Positions 1 to 3,520 of a DNA stretch of 5,470 bases are shown piece after piece. A program made the translations under genes and the position numbers. The number at the start of each line of letters is the position of its first letter. Within the stretch, counting starts at the first letter, position 1. Under the pieces are notes generated by a model, which did not search any database, was not told the DNA's origin, and saw nothing but the letters and a program-made list of their open reading frames with translations. This stretch comes from a bacterium (GTDB lineage: Bacteria; AUK180; JAQVHJ01). The stretch covers positions 1-5,470 of the forward strand of contig JAQVHJ010000184.1 of NCBI GenBank assembly GCA_028696285.1, written 5' to 3'.

Positions 1-273
1 AAATATAGCTGCGCCTATAGGGCGGATAAAAGTATTCAAGCCATCCCAGAGATTATCAACAAACTGAATCTTATCAGCAAAAAATTCAAGAATAAAGAAA
101 ATCCCCGAAACAATAATGATAGGCCAGGAATCGAATGGTTCAAGAACCGCAGGAATATTTTTCACAAGGTCAAACTTACAGCTTAAGGAAAGGACAAGGA
201 CCGTCGCATAGAAATTCACTCCTGAAGTAACCGAAAATGGCAGAAGAATCGCAAGGGTTTGCAATAATTCCAT
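1..273 (-). CDS. DUF4126 family membrane protein, N-terminal part (runs off left edge)
   Basis: The first 91 codons are present, starting at the ATG complementary to 271-273; the gene continues beyond position 1. An AAGGAG Shine-Dalgarno (281-286 on the complement) lies 7 nt upstream and fixes the start. Residues ~5-30 are hydrophobic and include SGVNFYATVLVLSL, matching the DUF4126 opening block (usual form G-N-Y-T-LVLGL). Residues ~48-64 form a second hydrophobic segment that leads into EFFADKIQFVDNLWD and then FIRPIGAA, which match the family signature (EFFADK, VD-LWD, FIRP-GA). DUF4126 proteins are inner-membrane proteins of about 200 residues with no established biochemical role, so no function is assigned. 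The gene is transcribed away from the rest of the window and has its own promoter. The family call is from memory of the motif and is fairly secure; the C-terminal half is not visible. Confidence 0.85.
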   Translation of the reverse strand, partial: MELLQTLAILLPFSVTSGVNFYATVLVLSLSCKFDLVKNIPAVLEPFDSWPIIIVSGIFFILEFFADKIQFVDNLWDGLNTFIRPIGAAIF

Positions 274-309
274 TTGATAACTCCTTAAATTAAATCCCTT
301 AACACAAAT

Positions 310-338
310 ATTATACAGGAAAAAACTTTAAAAGTCAA
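310..338 (-). promoter_or_regulatory. Sigma-70-type promoter of the DUF4126 gene
   Basis: On the minus strand there is a -35 box TTGACT (complement of 333-338), a 17-nt spacer, and a perfect -10 box TATAAT (complement of 310-315). Transcription would begin near 303, giving a leader of about 30 nt before the ATG at 273 with its AAGGAG site. Spacing and box quality are near consensus. Confidence 0.8.
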
Positions 339-410
339 GAGTAATACCATGGACGGTGAATGGTAAACGGTGATTCGAAAGAATTGTATTATAAACATTT
401 GATACGCGTC

Positions 411-433
411 GTAGGGGAGAACGGTGTTCGCCC
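411..433 (+). repeat. REP-like hairpin with GTAG foot
   Basis: The tetranucleotide GTAG (411-414) is followed by an imperfect palindrome: GGG (415-417) pairs with CCC (431-433), A418 faces G430 as a mismatch, GAAC (419-422) pairs with GTTC (426-429), and the loop is GGT. A GTAG or GAGG foot on a short imperfect hairpin is the recognition form of REP sequences used by RAYT transposases. No RAYT gene is in the window, so this is a shape-based call only. Confidence 0.4.
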
Positions 434-552
434 GTATCACAAGAATAAAATACATCGTCAGGGTAAAATATATGAACCGAAATATAAAATATTTATCAAC
501 TACCGACCACGCGGACCACGCTGTTTTATTGTAGTATGTAATTGTGATACTT

Positions 553-593
553 AGAACCAAATAGCAATTGATACTTCTTCAACTGGAGAATGT
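553..593 (+). repeat. Dispersed 'GAACCA...AGCGATTGATAC' word, copy 1 of about 6
   Basis: This is one member of a degenerate word family of about 40 bp that begins GAACCA, continues with AGC(G/A)(A/G)TTGATACT and ends near GAATGTG. Other copies are at 753-793 (+), 2131-2164 (+, lacks the GAACCA start), 2286-2327 (+), 1311-1351 (inverted) and 2625-2665 (inverted). In the two inverted copies AGCGATTGA itself occurs twice with an 18-nt period, so the word is an internal tandem duplication. Members are clearly related but only about 65-80% alike by eye, so this is an old family. Confidence 0.65.
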
Positions 594-618
594 GTGTTTT
601 TGCAACGGAAAATAATGC

Positions 619-659
619 TCATGTCTTCACATGATTTTACACGGATTTGCTTCGCAAAT
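619..659 (+). repeat. Two adjacent short hairpins
   Basis: TCATGT (619-624) and ACATGA (629-634) form a perfect 6-bp stem with loop CTTC. Ten bases further, ATTTGC (645-650) and GCAAAT (654-659) form a perfect 6-bp stem with loop TTC. Neither is followed by a T run, so they are not typical terminators. They belong to the small tight-loop hairpins that recur through this non-coding zone. Confidence 0.45.
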
Positions 660-672
660 ACGCTGCAAGAAA

Positions 673-730
673 AACGCTTCGCATTTAAAATTGAATATTT
701 TAGATTGAAAATTGATAATTTGGAATATAG
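673..730 (+). repeat. AT-rich ATTGAAAATTG repeat, copy 1
   Basis: The segment begins AACGCTTCGCATTTAA, continues with ATTGAA-ATTTTAGATTGAAAATTG and ends GGAATATAG. It is repeated almost word for word at 2047-2104, and its second half recurs at 841-869. It is an interspersed repeat with an internal period of roughly 8 (AAATTGAA). Confidence 0.7.
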
Positions 731-752
731 TTCTTTTATCATTTATTACACT

Positions 753-818
753 GAACCAGAGAGCGGTTGATACTTGATGAGCGAATGCATGTTATTTTTC
801 ACCACGGAGACACGGAGG
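753..818 (+). repeat. AGCGATTGATAC word copy 2 plus ACACGGAG tandem
   Basis: Positions 753-793 hold a second copy of the GAACCA/AGCGGTTGATACTT word, followed after a short T run by TTCACCACGGAGACACGGAGG-type sequence (to 818) with the 8-mer ACACGGAG in near-tandem. The same order of word then ACACGGAG tandem recurs at 2286-2359, so the two words travel together as a compound repeat. Confidence 0.6.
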
Positions 819-829
819 GAATACTTACA

Positions 830-893
830 ATTGAAAATTGAAGATTTTGGATTGAAAATTGGGAGTATCGCATTGTAAATAATGATGCAAATG
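830..893 (+). repeat. AT-rich ATTGAAAATTG repeat, copy 2
   Basis: ATTGAAAATTGAAGATTTTGG is followed by ATTGAAAATTGGGAGTAT and then CGCATTGTAAATAATGATG. It matches 2062-2131 closely, including the GCATTGTAAAT tail that the copy at 673-730 lacks. Confidence 0.65.
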
Positions 894-948
894 TTCTGCA
901 CAAAAACTACTTAACAAGATATCGGATGTGTTTTCAACTACCGATCAC

Positions 949-969
949 CATGCACCACAAGGATGCATG
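949..969 (+). repeat. Short imperfect hairpin
   Basis: CATGCACC (949-956) pairs with GGATGCATG (961-969), leaving one bulged A (963) and an ACAA loop. It has no T run and no gene to terminate. It lies in a degenerate copy of the ACCACGCGG-type word (about 938-990). Confidence 0.35.
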
Positions 970-1049
970 ACTCTGCGCCGAACACGCTGAAAAGAAAAGT
1001 GAATTGTAAGAAAGATAAATTCCGGTTCACGGTTCACCAATCACGATAA

Positions 1050-1066
1050 AGGTTACAGAGTAACCT
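1050..1066 (+). repeat. Perfect triloop hairpin abutting repeat copy A
   Basis: AGGTTAC (1050-1056) and GTAACCT (1060-1066) form a perfect 7-bp stem with loop AGA. It sits immediately left of the inverted terminus of the element at 1069. The 3' side reads AACCTGAATAA, resembling the AACCTGTTTATAA that follows the right-hand hairpin of the element, so it may be the right end of a lost copy. Confidence 0.45.
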
Positions 1067-1068
1067 GA

Positions 1069-1273
1069 ATAAACAGGTCAGCATAACATTCGTTATGCTT
1101 TATTAATGGATAAATATATTCAAATATAAAAGATATTGTTTTTGATAAATAATTGATTATTCAATCAGTATAAAATGTCTTACTAAAATAGATTGTTATC
1201 TAATCTAATCATCTCTTATTTTTGATATATATTATCCATTAATTCTTGAATGCATGGCATTCAACCTGTTTAT
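1069..1273. mobile_element. Putative MITE-like element A with inverted ends and paired end hairpins
   Basis: Termini ATAAACAGGT (1069-1078) and ACCTGTTTAT (1264-1273) are perfect inverted repeats. Just inside the left end is an 8-bp hairpin (AGCATAAC 1080-1087 / GTTATGCT 1092-1099, loop ATTC). At the right end is another (TTGAATGC 1246-1253 / GCATTCAA 1257-1264, loop ATG). Further in, ATTAATGGATAA (1102-1113) pairs perfectly with 1232-1243, and the pairing continues imperfectly for ~20 bp more. The unit could fold into one long arm with a hairpin on each side of its base. It encodes nothing. It could be a non-autonomous transposon, a REP-pair-like unit or a structured RNA; transposition is inferred from shape and copy number only. 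Confidence 0.5.
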
Positions 1274-1490
1274 AAATAATCCTTTTAATCCTTATAATCC
1301 CTGTCAAAATCACATTCAATCGCTGTTTATGTATCAATCGCTCTTTGGTTCATTACTTAAAATTTATCTTAAAGTATATAAGTTTTCTTCACAGCGTAGT
1401 CCGCGTGGTCCGCGGTTAAAAAAAATTTAATCTTTCGGTTCACGGTTCACAAATCACGATTCACGATTATTCCCTTCATGTCCTTCATGG
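1069..1490 (+). repeat. Large direct repeat, copy A (about 420 bp)
   Basis: The segment is repeated at 2381-2804 in the same orientation. The left boundary is sharp: to its left the two copies share nothing obvious beyond ATAAACAGGT. From 1257 to 1490 the copies align without gaps at a constant offset of 1314, with five mismatches that I can see (about 98% identity). The 5' 205 bp are less alike (roughly 85-90%). The 3' part contains AATCC runs, an inverted AGCGATTGATAC word, GTCCGCGTGGTCCGCGG, GGTTCACGGTTCAC and CTTCATGTCCTTCATGG. The two copies flank the ORF6N remnant. Confidence 0.9.
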
Positions 1491-1540
1491 TAAAATTTCT
1501 ACATTCTTATTTCCTTAAAGTCCCAATTTCTTTTTTGTTC

Positions 1541-1558
1541 AAAGAAATATATTTTCTT
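1541..1558. promoter_or_regulatory. AT-rich near-palindrome beside the ORF6N promoter
   Basis: AAAGAAATATATTTTCTT is a near-perfect inverted repeat ending one base before the -35 box at 1560. Its position would suit an operator or an UP-like element, but AT-rich palindromes arise easily by chance in this base composition. Confidence 0.2.
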
Positions 1559-1559
1559 C

Positions 1560-1588
1560 TTGACAAAAAATTATATAAATATTATAAT
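1560..1588 (+). promoter_or_regulatory. Consensus sigma-70 promoter of the ORF6N gene
   Basis: A perfect -35 box TTGACA (1560-1565), a 17-nt spacer and a perfect -10 box TATAAT (1583-1588) predict a start near 1595 and a leader of about 53 nt to the ATG at 1648. Both boxes match consensus exactly, so this should be strong if unrepressed. Confidence 0.85.
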
Positions 1589-1635
1589 AAGATAGTGGAA
1601 TGAATCTGGAATAAAGGGAAAGCATAACATTTATG

Positions 1636-1641
1636 AAGGAG
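1636..1641 (+). promoter_or_regulatory. Shine-Dalgarno that decides the ORF6N start
   Basis: AAGGAG lies 6 nt before the ATG at 1648. The in-frame ATG at 1633 lies just upstream of this site and has no comparable site of its own, so 1648 is the better start and residues encoded from 1633 to 1647 are probably leader. Confidence 0.75.
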
Positions 1642-1647
1642 AAAAAA

Positions 1648-1920
1648 ATGGAATATTTAATTCCTAAAAAATTAATTCAATCGAAGATTCTGATTCTAAG
1701 GGGAAAAAATGTTATGCTTGATAAAGATATTGCCGAACTCTATGGTGTTGAAACAAAACAACTAAAAAGGCAGGTAAGAAGAAATATAAAGCGGTTTCCT
1801 GATGATTTTATGTTTGAATTGACAAAGGAAGAAGTAAAAAACTTGAGGAGACAATTTGGCACCTCAAGTTGGGGTGGTAGAAGATATTTACCATTTGCAT
1901 TTACGGAACTCAAGAAGTAA
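1648..1920 (+). pseudogene. ORF6N-domain protein, C-terminally truncated remnant
   Basis: The 90-residue product begins MEYLIPKKLIQ and matches the ORF6N domain: ILRGKNVMLDKDIAELYGVETKQL (about residues 15-38), VRRNIKRFPDDFMFELT (about 43-59) and TSSWGGRRYLPFAFTE (about 72-87). In intact family members the sequence continues EQGVAMLSSVL or ELGVAMLSSVLNS, then VNI, then a variable coiled tail. Here it ends ELKK and stops. Reading on in the same frame gives SV, a second stop at 1927-1929, then NQTVLNFI, which could be the decayed SVLNS-VNI stretch after loss of a few codons; that is inference. ORF6N domains occur in phage and genomic proteins and are thought to bind DNA. A short functional product cannot be excluded, because promoter and ribosome site are intact. 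The gene lies between the two large direct repeats. Confidence 0.7.
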
Positions 1921-1959
1921 TCTGTGTAAAATCAAACAGTGTTGAATTTTATTGACAGG

Positions 1960-1985
1960 GACTTGGACGAGACTTGGAAGAGACT
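1960..1985 (+). repeat. 11-bp tandem repeat, about 2.4 units
   Basis: GACTTGGACGA (1960-1970) is followed directly by GACTTGGAAGA (1971-1981) and then GACT. In the ORF6N frame it would read DLDETWKRL, but it lies beyond two stop codons. It may be part of the decayed gene tail or another tandemly duplicated intergenic word. Confidence 0.5.
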
Positions 1986-2046
1986 AAAAAATATAAAGAA
2001 ATCTTAATGGTGAACGGAAGGGAAAAATATATAATATTGAAAATTT

Positions 2047-2131
2047 AACGCTTCGCATTTAATATTGAAAATTTTAGATTGAAAATTGAAAATTGGGAAT
2101 ATAGCATTGTAAATGATGTAGCAGATGTTTA
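2047..2131 (+). repeat. AT-rich ATTGAAAATTG repeat, copy 3
   Basis: The first part (2047-2104) matches 673-730 from AACGCTTCGCATTTAA onward. The later part, GGGAATATAGCATTGTAAATGATG, matches the tail of the copy at 830-893. This is the fullest of the three copies. Confidence 0.7.
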
Positions 2132-2174
2132 GAGCAATTGATGCTTAGCAAAACAGTGAATGCAAGAATAATGA

Positions 2175-2202
2175 TCCCGATAGTTTCTCCGAAACATCGG
2201 GA
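2175..2202 (+). repeat. Stable bulged hairpin
   Basis: TCCCGATAGTTTC (2175-2187) pairs with GAAACATCGGGA (2191-2202), giving 12 base pairs with one bulged A and a TCC triloop. It is GC-richer than its surroundings and the strongest stem in the region. No T run follows on either strand, so it is not an obvious intrinsic terminator. It is best viewed as a dispersed palindromic repeat. Confidence 0.55.
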
Positions 2203-2254
2203 CGCCTGCGCTTCGCTTGTAGCAGGATTAAACGGGATTAAGAAGATAAATTCA

Positions 2255-2359
2255 CTTATGTACTTTAAGATTATAAAGATGTACTGAACCAATAAGCGAA
2301 TGATACTTGGGTAGCAAGAGAATGTAATTATTCACCACGGAGACACTGAGGACACGGAG
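2255..2359 (+). repeat. Compound word copy; outer inverted arm of repeat B
   Basis: From CTTATGTACTTTAAGA (2255-2270) through GAACC (2286) to AAGCGAATGATACTT (2293-2307), the segment is the inverted counterpart of about 2625-2697 on the other side of element B. It is degenerate but with the same order of words. It then ends in TTCACCACGG and a near-tandem of ACACTGAG/ACACGGAG, as at 753-818. Confidence 0.55.
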
Positions 2360-2380
2360 TTAATTAAATATTTTAATGTA

Positions 2381-2591
2381 ATTTATAAACAGGTAGCATA
2401 ACTTTGTTATGCTTTAGTAATGGATGAATATATTCAAAAATAAAAGATATTGTTTTTGATAAAGAATCGGTTATTCAATCAGTATAAAATATTTTCATAA
2501 AATATCTTGTCATCTAAGTTAGACATCTCTTATTTTTGATATATATTATCCATTAATTCCTGAATGCAAAGCATTCAACCTGTTTATAAAT
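2381..2591. mobile_element. Putative MITE-like element B with inverted ends and paired end hairpins
   Basis: Perfect 14-bp termini ATTTATAAACAGGT (2381-2394) and ACCTGTTTATAAAT (2578-2591). Left end hairpin: AGCATAAC (2395-2402) / GTTATGCT (2406-2413), loop TTT. Right end hairpin: TGAATGC (2561-2567) / GCATTCA (2571-2577), loop AAA. Inner pairing includes TAATGGAT (2418-2425) with ATCCATTA (2548-2555). The hairpin arms equal those of element A while the loops differ. TAA lies just outside a 13-bp version of the termini on both sides, which might be a 3-bp target duplication but is weak in such AT-rich DNA. Confidence 0.5.
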
Positions 2592-2804
2592 AATCCTTTT
2601 AATCCTTATAATCCCTGTCAAAATCACATTCAATCGCTGTTTATGTATCAATCGCTCTTTTGTTCATTACTTAAAATTTATCTTAAAGTATATAAGTTTT
2701 CTTCACAGCGTGGTCAGCGTGTTCCGCGGTTAAAAAAAATTTAATCTTTCGGTTCACGGTTCACAAATAACGATTCACGATTATTCCCTTCATGTCCTTC
2801 ATGG
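2381..2804 (+). repeat. Large direct repeat, copy B (about 424 bp)
   Basis: Second copy of the repeat at 1069-1490, same orientation. The 3' part (2571-2804) differs from copy A at only about five of 234 positions, three of them within the GTGGTCAGCGTGTTCCGCGG word (2710-2729). The copies diverge again right after CTTCATGG at 2804. The tail of this zone runs on as minor GGATCACGGTTCAC and CTCCACACTCCACTCTCC words up to 2876. Confidence 0.9.
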
Positions 2805-2910
2805 TTAAAAGTATTTGTATATTTCGGATCACGGTTCACATATTCCATCATCACCCTCCACACTCCACTCTCCATTATGATAAAAATGAAAGAACCGTCC
2901 CTGTTTTTTA

Positions 2911-2939
2911 TTGCAAAATGGTTATATTTATGTTATTAT
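2911..2939 (+). promoter_or_regulatory. Candidate promoter of the lepB-like/nnr/thiL cluster
   Basis: TTGCAA (2911-2916, 4 of 6 matches), a 17-nt spacer and TATTAT (2934-2939, 5 of 6) predict a start near 2946, leaving a short leader of about 15 nt before the GTG at 2961. It lies inside the region that a longer reading from the ATG at 2877 would have to treat as coding, which argues against that longer reading. Confidence 0.5.
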
Positions 2940-2949
2940 AACAATATAT

Positions 2950-2953
2950 GGAG
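2950..2953 (+). promoter_or_regulatory. Shine-Dalgarno that decides the signal-peptidase-like start
   Basis: GGAG sits 7 nt before GTG at 2961. The in-frame ATGs at 2877 and 2886 have no purine-rich site at usable distance and follow directly on repeat debris. Confidence 0.65.
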
Positions 2954-2960
2954 TGAAATT

Positions 2961-3500
2961 GTGACAGAGAAAAAGAAAAAGAGTAAAAAATCTACAATAT
3001 TCGGTTTAAAAGATGTTGTTTTAGTAATAGTCATTTTAATTCTCGCATTATCAGTTCATTTTATGGGGGTTTCTAGGGTAAGCGTGAGAAATGATTTCAT
3101 GCTCGATTCCATGAAGCCGGGGGAGAATGTTCTGCTTTGCAGGGTATCATACGGTTTGTATAATCCATTTTCAGGCGAGATGACAGGTATTTTTTGGTCT
3201 AATCCGAAGCGCGGTGATATAATCCTGTTCCGGTCTGAGAAGGACGGGAAGAAGAAGATCATGCGTATTCTCGGCCTGCCGGGGGAGAAGGTCAGTTACC
3301 GTGACGGGATTATTTTCATAAATTCAAATTTAATCAATGACCCGTATTTCAGGAACAGGTCATTTCATAAATTAAATGCAATTAAGCTCCCGGAGAATAT
3401 TTACTTTACTGCGGGTGATAACCGTGAACTGGATGAGTTCGGCGGGAACTTCGAGATTGTTTCGCGGGAACAGATTCTCGGGAAAATTTTAAAAAAATAA
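2961..3500 (+). CDS. Signal peptidase I (S26) family protein, likely catalytically inactive
   Basis: From GTG 2961 the product is 179 residues: a lysine-rich cytoplasmic start (TEKKKKSKK, 2-10), one membrane anchor (about 18-36), then an S26-type periplasmic domain. Family landmarks visible are KPGENVLL (52-59), RGDIILF (84-90), RILGLPGEKV (102-111) and GDNR (152-155) with SREQILGK (168-175). Active enzymes cleave signal peptides with a Ser/Lys dyad. In an ungapped fit to the usual SMEPTLKPGD block the Ser falls on F46; in the usual IKR-GLPG block the Lys falls on M101 (codon ATG 3261-3263); the S-DSR residues after GDNR are DEFGG (158-162). S50 could be argued as the nucleophile only with a gap. 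Fold kept and catalysis lost is known for Staphylococcus aureus SpsA. A 3-residue KKK precedes I100, so a shifted lysine is possible. nnr follows after 20 nt. An in-frame extension to ATG 2877 was judged unlikely. Confidence 0.8.
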   Translation: MTEKKKKSKKSTIFGLKDVVLVIVILILALSVHFMGVSRVSVRNDFMLDSMKPGENVLLCRVSYGLYNPFSGEMTGIFWSNPKRGDIILFRSEKDGKKKIMRILGLPGEKVSYRDGIIFINSNLINDPYFRNRSFHKLNAIKLPENIYFTAGDNRELDEFGGNFEIVSREQILGKILKK

Positions 3501-3520
3501 AAAACACCAGGAGATTAGAA

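Larger units (their letters stand above)
339..1559. other. Gene-free mosaic of short dispersed repeats
   Basis: I see no convincing gene here. The stretch is AT-rich and built of words that recur elsewhere in the window in both orientations: AGCGATTGATAC-type words (553-593, 753-793 and, inverted, 1311-1351), ATTGAAAATTG runs (673-730, 830-893), ACACGGAG (799-815), GGTTCAC (1024-1036, 1438-1450), ACCACGCGG-type words (506-522 and, inverted, 1392-1416) and CCTTCATG (1473-1490). It also holds several small hairpins and, from 1069, the first copy of the large direct repeat. Short open frames here lack ribosome sites and family resemblance. Confidence 0.8.
1921..2380. other. Gene-free repeat mosaic between ORF6N remnant and repeat copy B
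   Basis: No supported gene. It holds an 11-bp tandem (1960-1985), an AT-rich ATTGAAAATTG repeat (2047-2131), an AGCAATTGATGCTT word (2131-2164), a bulged hairpin (2175-2202), a CCTGC...GCAGG imperfect palindrome (2205-2226), and a compound word ending in ACACGGAG (2286-2359). Confidence 0.75.

Noticed and set aside
360..554. Plus-strand open frame of 64 codons
   Set aside because: It spans the REP-like hairpin and the ACCACGCGG word, has no ribosome site and shows no family motif; it is repeat sequence read by chance.
285..742. Minus-strand open frames (285-560 and 551-742)
   Set aside because: The first overlaps the DUF4126 promoter and both cross dispersed repeats; no Shine-Dalgarno and no recognisable domain.
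1620..1635. GCATAACATTTATG before the ORF6N gene as part of the element's left hairpin
   Set aside because: It shares AGCATAACATT with element A but lacks the second stem arm and the CAGGT terminus, so the match is probably chance.
2175..2202. Intrinsic terminator
   Set aside because: The stem is strong but no T run follows on either strand and it lies 250 bp beyond the ORF6N stop; kept as a palindromic repeat instead.
2074..2292. Minus-strand open frame of 72 codons
   Set aside because: It translates the ATTGAAAATTG repeat and the 2175-2202 hairpin; no independent evidence for coding.
339..2876. CRISPR array
   Set aside because: Repeats are of mixed sequence, mixed orientation and irregular spacing; no constant repeat with unique spacers of even length.
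1921..2876. tRNA or other known structured RNA gene
   Set aside because: I found no cloverleaf arms or T-loop GTTCGAATC-type motif, and no recognisable riboswitch core upstream of thiL or nnr; the TTCACGG words are tandem repeats.
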